NCBI GenBank assembly: GCA_040755615.1
Contig: JBFMAL010000010.1
Coordinates: 5,620 to 69,619, forward strand
Length of the DNA: 64,000 nt
Origin: DYEP01 sp040755615
GTDB taxonomy: Bacteria > Bacillota > Sulfobacillia > DUSP01 > DYEP01
Direction: 5' to 3'
A program made the translations under genes and the position numbers. Under the pieces are notes generated by a model. It saw only the letters and a program-made list of their open reading frames with translations. It was not told the origin of the DNA and made no database searches. Positions 8,745-17,048 of the stretch are shown one piece after another (the first letter of the stretch is position 1; the number at the start of each line of letters is the position of its first letter).

Positions 8745-9139
8745 TCCAACGACCTGACGACTTTGCGAAGCGGCGAGCCGCGCTTGCAGGTCTTACGGAG
8801 GAACAGCTCAAGGAGCGATTCTGGTCCGCTGCTTTTGAAGTGGTGGCTCCTTTAGTCGAACTCGCCCGGCAGCATACGTCTCCTTCCATCGAGCGCTCGG
8901 TACTTCTGCGGATGGGCTTTTCCAGTATTGAGGCGAAGACTATAGTAGAGCTGTGCGCCGAGAGAGGGCTGCTCGGCAAAGGGGCCGGGCATGTCGTGCT
9001 GAAATATGCGGAGGCCAGAGGGCTTTCCATCAGGGCAGCAGGCGAGGAGCTATGTTCGAAAAAGGGATGGGATACAGTGCAGGATCTGTTCCAGAAAGGG
9101 GGACTGGCGCTTGACACTCCACCCAAACAAGAAGATTGA
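8741..9139 (+). CDS. oraS: D-Ornithine 4,5-aminomutase, S subunit
   Basis: 132-residue small subunit of adenosylcobalamin- and PLP-dependent ornithine 4,5-aminomutase, needed for assembly and activity of OraE. The protein has the length and helical character of known OraS (about 120 residues), with LSLRMGF-like SVLLRMGFSSIEAK and GWDTVQDLF segments. The GTG start at 8741 sits 4 bases inside ortB and follows GGAGGAAGGG. It overlaps oraE by 29 bases, so synthesis of the two subunits is probably coupled. Confidence 0.9.
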   Translation: MIQRPDDFAKRRAALAGLTEEQLKERFWSAAFEVVAPLVELARQHTSPSIERSVLLRMGFSSIEAKTIVELCAERGLLGKGAGHVVLKYAEARGLSIRAAGEELCSKKGWDTVQDLFQKGGLALDTPPKQED

Positions 9140-11312
9140 CATAGAGGAAGTGCTGGCAGATCTCGAGCACTACAGGCCAAGACGGAAAGGCTGGTGCTGG
9201 AGAGAGGCCGATGGGCGAAAAGAAGGCGCCTTCGAGTACAGGCAGGCGTCAAAAAGGCTGGAGAGCAGCATTCCCCTGCCTGCTGCCAGGCATTTTGGGG
9301 GCATTGATCCTCAACCCGATTGCGTGATTACCACGGAGATTGCCTCCGGAAGGTTCGAAGACGATATAAGGCGGATGCGCATGGCCGCGTGGCACGGGGC
9401 GGACCACATCATGGTCATCCGAACCGCGGGTCAGAGCCACTACGACGGCCTGATCGAAGGAACGCCGGAAGGGGTGGGCGGGGTACCCATCTCCAGGAAG
9501 CAGCTTCGGGCAACGCGGAAGGCGCTGGACATGATAGAGGACGAGGTGGGCAGGCCCATCAACTTCCACTCGTACGTAAGCGGGGTGGCCGGGCCCGAAA
9601 TCGCCGTATTGTTTGCCGAGGAAGGCGTAAACGGAGCCCACCAGGATCCACAGTATAACGTGTTGTACAGGAACGTGAACATGCACCGGTCCTTTGTGGA
9701 TGCGGCCGTCGCAAAGGCGATCATGGCGTCAGCAGGCATGCTGCAGATCGACGGTGCCCACAACGCCAACGCCACTGCCCGGGAGGCCTTCAAGGTGATG
9801 CCCGAGCTTATGGTACAACACGCAATAAACTGCGCATTTTCCGAGTCAGTGGGCATGCAAAAAGACAGTATTTGCTTGAGCACTGTTCCGCCCACGGCTC
9901 CTCCGGCCCCTGCGTTGTGGCTCGATCTCCCGTACGCTGTAGCGCTCAGGAAGATGTTTGAAGGGTACCGTTTCAGAGCCCAGGAAAACACAAGGTACAT
10001 AGAATCCGACGCACGCGAGGCGACAGTCACCCACGTGCTCAACCTGCTTGTGTCCCGGCTTACCTCAGCCCACATCCAGAGTACGATCACTCCTGATGAG
10101 GGCAGAAACGTCCCCTGGCATTACAATAATGTCGCTGCCATACAGACAGCTAAACAAGCCTTGGTAGGGATGGACGGCCTGTCCGAATTGGTGAAGCTTG
10201 ACGAAGATGGGCCTCTCGGCGAGAAGGTGCGTGAGCTGATGGAACGCGCGGTGCTGTTTATGGAAGAGATAAGGGATTCCGGAGGCTATTTCGAGGCCGT
10301 CTCCCGGGGGTTCTTTGTGGACTCTGGCTTTTACCCGGAGAGAAATGGTGATGGCATCGCCCGAGATCCGAAGGGGGGCGTGGGCCACGGCACCATCGTC
10401 CCGCGCGATGCAGACTATCTTGCTCCTGTATGCCATCACTTCGGGCACAATGCCCTGCCCGCTGGCATTGAGCGCCCGTGCGACCTGATTGGGGGTTGTA
10501 CTCTGTGTGACCCGTCCAAGATCGTTTACATAGATGAACTGGATGAACAGGATAACGTCAGGGCGCGGCTTGAGCCTTTCCGGGAGCACAAGCAGAAAGG
10601 GCTCATAAGACCAGAGGTCCAGTGGTACGGAGATGGTATGATATCGATGACAATGTTTCTGCCCGTGTCTGAAACGATGGCGGAGCATGCTGCGGTCGCC
10701 ATAGCAGAGAGGCTCGGCCTTGGCGATCCCGAGGTGATACACAAGGCGGTAATGCACCCCGCTGAAGGTACCCTGATTGAACTGAAAGCTATGGTGCCAT
10801 TTGACATAGACCCCGGGAGTATCAGAATACCGGAGAAGCCGAGGACGCTTTCGGAAGAGGAAATCAGGCAGGCCATCTCCAGACGCCCGATGCACGCTGT
10901 GGCCGCGACTGTGGGTGAAGACGAGCACTCGGTCGGCATGCGTGAGATCATAGATATAAAGCATGGAGGGCTCGAAAAGTTCGGTATCCGGGTTACTTAC
11001 CTCGGCACATCGGTTCCGGTGGAAAAGCTGGTAGACGCGGCTATTGAAACAGACGCAGATGCCATACTGATAAGTACGATCATAACTCACGCAGACATCC
11101 ACAGGAAGAACATGAAGAGACTGCATGAGCTTTGCGTGGAAAAAGGCATCCGGGACAGGCTTTTGCTCATCTCGGGAGGCACCCAGGTCACTTATGACAT
11201 GGCCCGGGAGTGTGGAATGGACGCTGGGTTTGGAAGGGGCACAAGGGGCATCGACGTGGCGAGTTTCCTGGTCAGAGAGAGGGAATCCAGATCGTCCGGC
11301 CGGGGAGTGTGA
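9111..11312 (+). CDS. oraE: D-Ornithine 4,5-aminomutase, E subunit
   Basis: 733-residue catalytic subunit, close to the length of the C. sticklandii enzyme. It converts D-ornithine to 2,4-diaminopentanoate by a radical 1,2-amino shift using adenosylcobalamin and PLP. The C-terminal B12 domain has DEHSVG with His606 as cobalt ligand. Lys617 lies 11 residues later, the same spacing as His618 and Lys629 in C. sticklandii OraE, so the PLP lysine is intact. Start: TTG at 9111 after AGAAAGGGGG, giving the N-terminus LHPNKKIDIEEVL. The gene begins inside oraS. Confidence 0.93.
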   Translation: MTLHPNKKIDIEEVLADLEHYRPRRKGWCWREADGRKEGAFEYRQASKRLESSIPLPAARHFGGIDPQPDCVITTEIASGRFEDDIRRMRMAAWHGADHIMVIRTAGQSHYDGLIEGTPEGVGGVPISRKQLRATRKALDMIEDEVGRPINFHSYVSGVAGPEIAVLFAEEGVNGAHQDPQYNVLYRNVNMHRSFVDAAVAKAIMASAGMLQIDGAHNANATAREAFKVMPELMVQHAINCAFSESVGMQKDSICLSTVPPTAPPAPALWLDLPYAVALRKMFEGYRFRAQENTRYIESDAREATVTHVLNLLVSRLTSAHIQSTITPDEGRNVPWHYNNVAAIQTAKQALVGMDGLSELVKLDEDGPLGEKVRELMERAVLFMEEIRDSGGYFEAVSRGFFVDSGFYPERNGDGIARDPKGGVGHGTIVPRDADYLAPVCHHFGHNALPAGIERPCDLIGGCTLCDPSKIVYIDELDEQDNVRARLEPFREHKQKGLIRPEVQWYGDGMISMTMFLPVSETMAEHAAVAIAERLGLGDPEVIHKAVMHPAEGTLIELKAMVPFDIDPGSIRIPEKPRTLSEEEIRQAISRRPMHAVAATVGEDEHSVGMREIIDIKHGGLEKFGIRVTYLGTSVPVEKLVDAAIETDADAILISTIITHADIHRKNMKRLHELCVEKGIRDRLLLISGGTQVTYDMARECGMDAGFGRGTRGIDVASFLVRERESRSSGRGV

Positions 11313-11316
11313 CCGC

Positions 11317-12759
11317 ATGCATTTTGACCTTCTTGTTGCGGAAATAGGAAGCACTACCACAACGGTATCCGCGTTCCGCGGCATATATGGACAGCAGCCG
11401 GAGTTTGGCGGTCAGGGTATTGCTCCCACCACCGTGCTGCAAGGCGACGTGACTGAAGGGCTCATGGCCGCCATAGAGGATCTGCGTGGGCAGCTGGGCG
11501 AGGAAATTACGTATGACAGTATGTTCGCCTCTTCCAGTGCGGCAGGTGGGCTGAAGATGACAGTTCACGGCCTGGTCTATGATATGACTGTGAAGGCGGC
11601 ACGGGAAGCGGCTCTGGGAGCCGGAGCAGTACTCAGGTACGTGACTTCGGGGGTCATGGACGGGGATGACCTCTCCCGGATCCTTGAGATAAAGCCCAAC
11701 ATCATCCTGCTTGCCGGCGGGGTGGACTATGGCGAGAAAACCACTGTCATCGCCAACGCAAGAAGCATCAGTCAGCTTGATATCGACGCGCCGGTGATAT
11801 ACGCTGGGAATGTGGCTGCCGGCGAAACTGTCAGATCAATCCTTGAGTCTGCCGGTAAGAAGGTAATATGCGTTGAAAACGTCTACCCAAGGATCGATGA
11901 TCTCAATATTGAACCGACCAGACGCGCCATCCAGAAGGTGTTCGAAGAGCACATTGTGGTCGCACCGGGTATGGAACGGATCAGGGCGATGGTTGATGGC
12001 AGAATCATACCGACACCGGGAGCAGTGATGAACGCTGCGATCCTCCTGTATGAGCAACTGGGTGACCTCATGGTGGTTGACGTGGGTGGGGCCACGACGG
12101 ACGTCCACTCCGTGACGTCCGGGTCAGAGGAGATCTCAGAGATGCTGATATCTCCGGAGCCCCTCGCGAAAAGGACTGTCGAAGGAGACCTCGGCATATT
12201 CGTCAATGCACCTAACGTGGTTTCGATCATAGGGGAGGATACGTTAAGGGCCGAACTTGGCGAGGATCCGGCGTCGCTCCTTGCGAGGCGCAGCGTGATT
12301 CCGGCGGATGAGACCGAGCGTCGCTTTGTGGAGCGGCTTACCGAGGAGGCCGTGACGGTGGCGGTATCAAGGCATGCGGGCAAGCTGAAGCACCTTTACG
12401 GCCCTACCGGGCGCATCACTGTAGCAGAGGGTAAGGATTTAAGCAGAATCAGGTGGATCATTGGCACCGGCGGCGCATTGACCCGGTTGCCGGGGGGGAA
12501 AAGGATACTCGAAGGTATTCCCTCTGAAAGGAGGGGCAAGGAGCTTTACCCTAAGGACGCCCGTGCGCTGATAGACACTGATTACATCATGGCAGCGGCA
12601 GGCACGTTGGGAGTTCGATTTCCTGACGCAGCGGCCAAACTAATGCTCAGCAGTCTTGGATTGGGGGGGACAGGAAATGAAAAATCCCCGCATAGAGATT
12701 TACACAGAACGCATCACGCAAAACGCAAGAGTTGTGGTGGACCTGTGCTCGAAGCATAA
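11317..12759 (+). CDS. MutL/GlmL-like aminomutase reactivation protein
   Basis: 480-residue ATPase of the MutL (glutamate mutase-associated) family, ASKHA fold, thought to reactivate or protect B12 mutases. The N-terminus VAEIGSTTTTVSAF and the mid-protein VVDVGGATTDVHS are the two phosphate-binding loops, and GTGGALTRLPGG is the third. It lies 4 bases after oraE, so it most likely serves ornithine aminomutase. Oddity: homology appears to end at about residue 450, and the last 30 or so residues are read from the beginning of orr, an 83-base overlap in another frame. Confidence 0.85.
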   Translation: MHFDLLVAEIGSTTTTVSAFRGIYGQQPEFGGQGIAPTTVLQGDVTEGLMAAIEDLRGQLGEEITYDSMFASSSAAGGLKMTVHGLVYDMTVKAAREAALGAGAVLRYVTSGVMDGDDLSRILEIKPNIILLAGGVDYGEKTTVIANARSISQLDIDAPVIYAGNVAAGETVRSILESAGKKVICVENVYPRIDDLNIEPTRRAIQKVFEEHIVVAPGMERIRAMVDGRIIPTPGAVMNAAILLYEQLGDLMVVDVGGATTDVHSVTSGSEEISEMLISPEPLAKRTVEGDLGIFVNAPNVVSIIGEDTLRAELGEDPASLLARRSVIPADETERRFVERLTEEAVTVAVSRHAGKLKHLYGPTGRITVAEGKDLSRIRWIIGTGGALTRLPGGKRILEGIPSERRGKELYPKDARALIDTDYIMAAAGTLGVRFPDAAAKLMLSSLGLGGTGNEKSPHRDLHRTHHAKRKSCGGPVLEA

Positions 12760-13744
12760 AGTGACGGTGACGGGCGTAACGAAAGGTGCCTGCGCCCACC
12801 CGGATGTGGCCTGGGCGATGCTCGACGGAGGAGTGGCTGGACTGGCTGATTCCCGTGTGGCGAACCTGGCGCGGCTTCGAAAGGCGGGAATCAGAGCGGA
12901 GATGATGTTGTTGCGTATTCCCATGCCGAGCGAAACCAAGAGCGTGGTAGATGTGGCAGATATCAGTCTAAACTCGGAAATCTCCACCATCAGGAGTCTT
13001 GGGGAAGCGGCAATCAAAAAAGGCGTTATCCATAAGGTCATACTTATGGTAGATACGGGAGACCTGCGAGAAGGCGTGTGGCCGGATGACGTCGTTCGGA
13101 CATGTGCCGAGATCCGGAAGGTCCCCGGCGTCACGCTGGAAGGGATCGGCACAAACCTGGGATGCTACGGAGGAGTGATCCCGACCGAAACTAACCTGGG
13201 TCAGCTCGTTCATTTGAAGACACAGGTGGAAGAGGCGACGGGCAGGAGGCTGAGGCTGGTTTCCGCCGGGACGTCCGCCACATTCAACCTGCTTCAGGAG
13301 GGAAAACTCCCGGAAGGCATCAACCACTTCAGGGTCGGGGAAGCAATACTCCTTGGGACGGAAGCCGTGAGCGGCAGGGTGCTTCCGGGCGCCACTTCCG
13401 ATTGTTTTCGACTTGTGGCTGAAGTGGTAGAAGTGAAGACCAAACCGTCTTTACCCATCGGGGAGGTGGGCTGGGACGCTTTCAGGACGGTACCCCGGTT
13501 TGTGGACAGGGGCATCAGGAAACGGGCCATTTTGTCCATAGGAAGGCAGGATATCAGGCCTGAGGCCATGGAGCCGCTGCTTGCGGGGTGCGAAATACTG
13601 GGCGCATCTTCCGACCATCTAATCGTGGATGTGACAGACTGCCCGACGGAAGTCCGCGTCGGAGATGAAATGCCCTTCAGAATTGGTTACGGTGCGTTGC
13701 TTCAGGCCATGACCTCGGAGTATGTTGAGAAAGTTGTATTATGA
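12677..13744 (+). CDS. orr: Ornithine racemase (first copy)
   Basis: 355-residue PLP enzyme of the alanine racemase N-terminal family (YhfX/Orr type) that interconverts L- and D-ornithine, giving OraSE its D-substrate. The PLP lysine is Lys36 in VTGVTKGACAHPDVA, and VDTGDLREG is the family motif in mid-barrel. ATG start at 12677 after the GGGGGGACAGGAA site. Position at the end of the ord-oraE block matches the known ornithine cluster, so this copy is the probable pathway racemase. A second paralogue is at 18528-19598. Confidence 0.9.
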   Translation: MKNPRIEIYTERITQNARVVVDLCSKHKVTVTGVTKGACAHPDVAWAMLDGGVAGLADSRVANLARLRKAGIRAEMMLLRIPMPSETKSVVDVADISLNSEISTIRSLGEAAIKKGVIHKVILMVDTGDLREGVWPDDVVRTCAEIRKVPGVTLEGIGTNLGCYGGVIPTETNLGQLVHLKTQVEEATGRRLRLVSAGTSATFNLLQEGKLPEGINHFRVGEAILLGTEAVSGRVLPGATSDCFRLVAEVVEVKTKPSLPIGEVGWDAFRTVPRFVDRGIRKRAILSIGRQDIRPEAMEPLLAGCEILGASSDHLIVDVTDCPTEVRVGDEMPFRIGYGALLQAMTSEYVEKVVL

Positions 13745-13756
13745 GGTGGTGCAGGA

Positions 13757-15070
13757 ATGAGGGGCGTCGTTTTCGCCGGCCTTTGCCCCCACCCTCCGAT
13801 TATGATACCGGAAATCGGAGGTGCGGAGGTGAAGAAGGTATCAAAGACCGTAGAAGCCATGGAATATTTGGCACAGTCGGTTTTCCGCCTGGCACCTGGT
13901 GTCATACTGATGGTTTCGCCACACGCCAGGATCGGGATGGATGAGATGACCTTATTGGACACCTCCTCAGTTAGTGGCGATCTGGGCCGCTTCGGCCGAC
14001 CGGATGTAACGATAGAACGTCCTGTTTGCAGGGATACTCTGGACCTTGTGGAGGAGGCGGCCAGGGCAGCGGGGATCGGAGTCGCCAGGGCGCCAAGAGG
14101 CGAAGGCGCGCTTGATCACGGGTTCCTCGTCCCCCTTTATTTCCTCGATAAGGCAGGGGTAACCGCGCCCTTGGTATGCTTCTCCATGTCGCTTCTACCC
14201 CAAGAGAATCAAGTGCGCTTCGGGAGGCTTTTAGGTGAGGCATTGGACAGGCTGGATACCGGCTCCGCGTTTCTTGCATCAGGCGACCTGTCCCATCGGC
14301 TGACGAAGAATGCGCCGGCAGGATACAGCCCAAGAGGACGTGAGTTTGACACGTACATCGTGAGCGCGTTGGAGCGGACGGACCTTGATGCGCTCTTGAA
14401 CATTGACCCGGGGCTCGTCGAGGCGGCTGGAGAATGTGGCCTGAGGCCTCTGTCCATGCTAGCAGGATTGTGCGCGGCAACGGGGCTCAATCTTGACCGC
14501 CTGAGCTACGAGGGCCCGTTCGGTGTAGGGTACGCAGTGGCTTCTTTCCAAAAAGGCGACCCGCTGGTGGCTTTGGCAAGAAGATCGCTTGAAACCTACA
14601 TCAGGGACGGCCGCCGGGTGGCGCTGCCAAAGACCGGGATCCCCGATGCAAGAGCCGGTGTCTTCGTATCGCTCAAGGTCGGGGGCGAGCTGCGCGGCTG
14701 CATCGGGACGTTTGCGCCTACGCGTCCGAGTATTGCCGAGGAGATCAGGGAGATGGCCATCGCAGCGGGGACGCAGGACCCAAGGTTTCCCCCGGTCACC
14801 GCCAGCGAGCTGAGCACGCTTTCATACTCGGTGGACGTGCTTTCGCCTCCGGAAGCCATCAACGACGAGACCGCCCTGGACCCCAAGGTGTATGGGGTGA
14901 TCGTGGAAAAAGGGCCGAAACGGGGGCTTCTGCTACCTGACCTTGAAGGTGTGGATACGGTCTCCGAACAGCTGTCCATCGCCAAACGCAAAGCCGGAAT
15001 CAACCCATCTGACCGGGATGTACGCCTTTACAGGTTCAGGGTGGAGCGGCACAGGGAGGGAGCGCGATAA
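13757..15070 (+). CDS. Memo-like/LigB domain fused to AMMECR1 domain
   Basis: 437-residue two-domain protein of the AmmeMemoRadiSam system. Residues 1 to about 255 are a class III extradiol dioxygenase-like (LigB/Memo) domain: CPHPPIMIPEIGG at the start, DHGFLVPLYF and SGDLSHR carry the histidines typical of this fold. Residues from about 265 are an AMMECR1 domain with LRGCIGTF. The enzymatic reaction of this widespread trio is not established as far as I know. Start: ATG at 13757 behind GAGGTGGTGCAGG. The radical SAM member follows with a 4-base overlap. Placement straight after orr is unusual and suggests co-transcription with the ornithine genes. Confidence 0.88.
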   Translation: MRGVVFAGLCPHPPIMIPEIGGAEVKKVSKTVEAMEYLAQSVFRLAPGVILMVSPHARIGMDEMTLLDTSSVSGDLGRFGRPDVTIERPVCRDTLDLVEEAARAAGIGVARAPRGEGALDHGFLVPLYFLDKAGVTAPLVCFSMSLLPQENQVRFGRLLGEALDRLDTGSAFLASGDLSHRLTKNAPAGYSPRGREFDTYIVSALERTDLDALLNIDPGLVEAAGECGLRPLSMLAGLCAATGLNLDRLSYEGPFGVGYAVASFQKGDPLVALARRSLETYIRDGRRVALPKTGIPDARAGVFVSLKVGGELRGCIGTFAPTRPSIAEEIREMAIAAGTQDPRFPPVTASELSTLSYSVDVLSPPEAINDETALDPKVYGVIVEKGPKRGLLLPDLEGVDTVSEQLSIAKRKAGINPSDRDVRLYRFRVERHREGAR

Positions 15071-16071
15071 AAGAGGCACTTTACTGGGAAAAGCACAAGG
15101 AGGGCGTGCAGTGCAACCTCTGCCCTCAGGGCTGCTTCATAAGACCCGGCCGGACGGGTGTCTGTCGCGTCCGGAAAAACATCGACCAGACGCTTTATAC
15201 CGTGAATTACGGGCAGGTTTCTTCCCTTGCAGTCGACCCGATTGAGAAGAAACCTCTGTACCACTTTTACCCTGGAACGACTATTCTGTCTGCAGGGACG
15301 ATCGGCTGTAACCTGTCCTGCGGTTTTTGCCAGAACTGGCATATTTCACAGGCCGAAGCAGACACGCGCTACCTCTCACCGTCTGCCATGGTAGAGCTCG
15401 CACAAGAGCAGAGGAGAAAGAATCCGCGCATGATAGGTATCGCATATACCTACTCGGAGCCGCTCATGTGGTACGAGTGGGTGCTGGATGTCTCGAGGGA
15501 GGCAAAGGAGCGGGGGCTGCTTAATGTGCTGGTAACCAACGGCTACATCAGGCCTGAACCCCTTTCCGATCTGGCCCCGGAGATCGATGCGGCCAACGTT
15601 GATCTTAAGGCGTTCAGCGATGAATTCTATCGGCGAACGTGCGGTGGGCGGCTCGGACCGGTTATGGACACCATAGGACTACTAGTTAAGAAAGGAGTGC
15701 ATGTGGAAGTCACGACTCTGCTCATCGCTGGAGAGAACGATGGGGAGGAGGAAATTGCTGGAATCGCCAGGTGGCTGGCCGAGATTGATCCGGCCATCCC
15801 GTACCACATATCAAGGTATTTCCCCCATTACAAGTATACCAAGGCACCGACGCCTACCAAGACGTTGCTCAAGGCGTATGATATCGCCAGGGAGTACCTT
15901 TTTTACGTCTACCTTGGAAATATTGGGGGAGGACAGTGGTCGGATACACTCTGCCCGCGCTGCAAGAACACGGTGGTAGCCCGTTATCCCGCTCTCTCTA
16001 TCCGCTTGGAACAGGGCAAATGCCCTGACTGCGGAGAACACATTCCAGTTAAATACCGATTGGGGGAATGA
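15067..16071 (+). CDS. AmmeMemoRadiSam system radical SAM enzyme
   Basis: 334 residues if begun at the ATA codon at 15067. Radical SAM protein of the PflA-like family always found with Memo/AMMECR1. An N-terminal Cys group (CNLCPQGC) is followed by the SAM cluster motif CNLSCGFC (Cys81, 85, 88) and a C-terminal zinc-ribbon-like pair, CPRC and CPDC. The family normally starts MKEALYWEK; here IKEALYWEK is encoded in frame from the ATA, which overlaps the previous stop (ATAA) and lies 7 bases after AGGGAGG. The next candidate, GTG at 15106, would remove these residues and sits only 2 bases from its AAGGAGG. AUA initiation is therefore likely but needs proof. Confidence 0.88.
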   Translation: MKEALYWEKHKEGVQCNLCPQGCFIRPGRTGVCRVRKNIDQTLYTVNYGQVSSLAVDPIEKKPLYHFYPGTTILSAGTIGCNLSCGFCQNWHISQAEADTRYLSPSAMVELAQEQRRKNPRMIGIAYTYSEPLMWYEWVLDVSREAKERGLLNVLVTNGYIRPEPLSDLAPEIDAANVDLKAFSDEFYRRTCGGRLGPVMDTIGLLVKKGVHVEVTTLLIAGENDGEEEIAGIARWLAEIDPAIPYHISRYFPHYKYTKAPTPTKTLLKAYDIAREYLFYVYLGNIGGGQWSDTLCPRCKNTVVARYPALSIRLEQGKCPDCGEHIPVKYRLGE

Positions 16072-16076
16072 TGTGA

Positions 16077-17009
16077 ATGGCTGTCAACATGAAAGGCAAG
16101 GACCTAGTGTCAGTGCATGACTTGACAACAGAGGAAGTCTACCAGATCTTAAGGACTGCTGAATACGTGAAAATGATGAATAAGACCGGCTCGAGGTTCC
16201 AGCCGCTTTCCGGTAAGACCCTCGGCATGATCTTTACCAAGCCTTCCACCAGGACCCGGATATCCTTTGAGGTTGCGATATACGAGCTGGGCGGGTACGG
16301 CTTGTTCCTGAGCGCCAACGAGCTTCAGCTGCGGCGCGGTGAGACCATCGCCGATACGGCCCGTGTGCTGTCAAGGTACATACACGGTATCATGATCCGC
16401 ACCTTTGACCACAAGGACGTGGTTGACCTGGCGCACTACGCCACCATCCCTGTGATCAACGGGCTGACAGACCTTCTCCACCCGTGCCAGGCACTGGCTG
16501 ATATCTTCACCATCTACGAGAAGAAAGGGCGGCTCGATGGCCTCAAACTCGCTTACGTCGGCGACGGCAACAACGTTGCCCATTCTCTGATGCATGCAGG
16601 GGCGAAGGTGGGCATGAAGGTCGCAGTGGTCACGCCCGAAGGCTATGAACCCAACCCCGAAGTGGTGAGGACGGCCCGGGAAGATGCCGCCGCCACCGGA
16701 GCGGAGATCATCCTGACGAATGATCCCAAAGAGGGAGTCCGCGACGCGGACGTAGTCTACACCGATGTGTGGACCAGCATGGGCCAGGAGAAGGAGCATG
16801 ATGACCGGGTGGCAGCGCTCACGCCCTACCAGGTGAACCCGTCACTATTGGCGCACGCGAAGCAGGATGTCATTTTCATGCACTGCCTCCCCGCTCACAG
16901 GGGTGAAGAAGTTGTGGATGAGGTTATTGACGGCCCGCGTTCTGTCGTATGGGACGAGGCGGAGAACCGGTTGCACGTGCAAAAGGCCATCTTAGCGTTG
17001 GTCATGTAG
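16077..17009 (+). CDS. argF: Ornithine carbamoyltransferase
   Basis: 310-residue carbamoyltransferase joining ornithine and carbamoyl phosphate to citrulline, or running backwards. The carbamoyl phosphate motif STRTR is at 57-61, HPCQ near 135 and the ornithine-binding HCLPAHRGEE near 270; all catalytic residues are present. It sits downstream of the ornithine degradation operon, 5 bases after the radical SAM gene, and away from argG/argH at 41849. Either a biosynthetic or a catabolic (citrulline to ornithine) role fits; no carbamate kinase or arginine deiminase gene is visible. Confidence 0.93.
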   Translation: MAVNMKGKDLVSVHDLTTEEVYQILRTAEYVKMMNKTGSRFQPLSGKTLGMIFTKPSTRTRISFEVAIYELGGYGLFLSANELQLRRGETIADTARVLSRYIHGIMIRTFDHKDVVDLAHYATIPVINGLTDLLHPCQALADIFTIYEKKGRLDGLKLAYVGDGNNVAHSLMHAGAKVGMKVAVVTPEGYEPNPEVVRTAREDAAATGAEIILTNDPKEGVRDADVVYTDVWTSMGQEKEHDDRVAALTPYQVNPSLLAHAKQDVIFMHCLPAHRGEEVVDEVIDGPRSVVWDEAENRLHVQKAILALVM

Positions 17010-17048
17010 GATAAAAGATACTCCAGAAGATAGGGGAGAGGAAGCGCT

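Noticed and set aside
10065..11384. Long minus-strand frame opposite oraE (439 codons)
   Set aside because: It lies wholly against oraE and the start of the reactivase gene, which have intact motifs, and its composition is that of a high-GC shadow frame.
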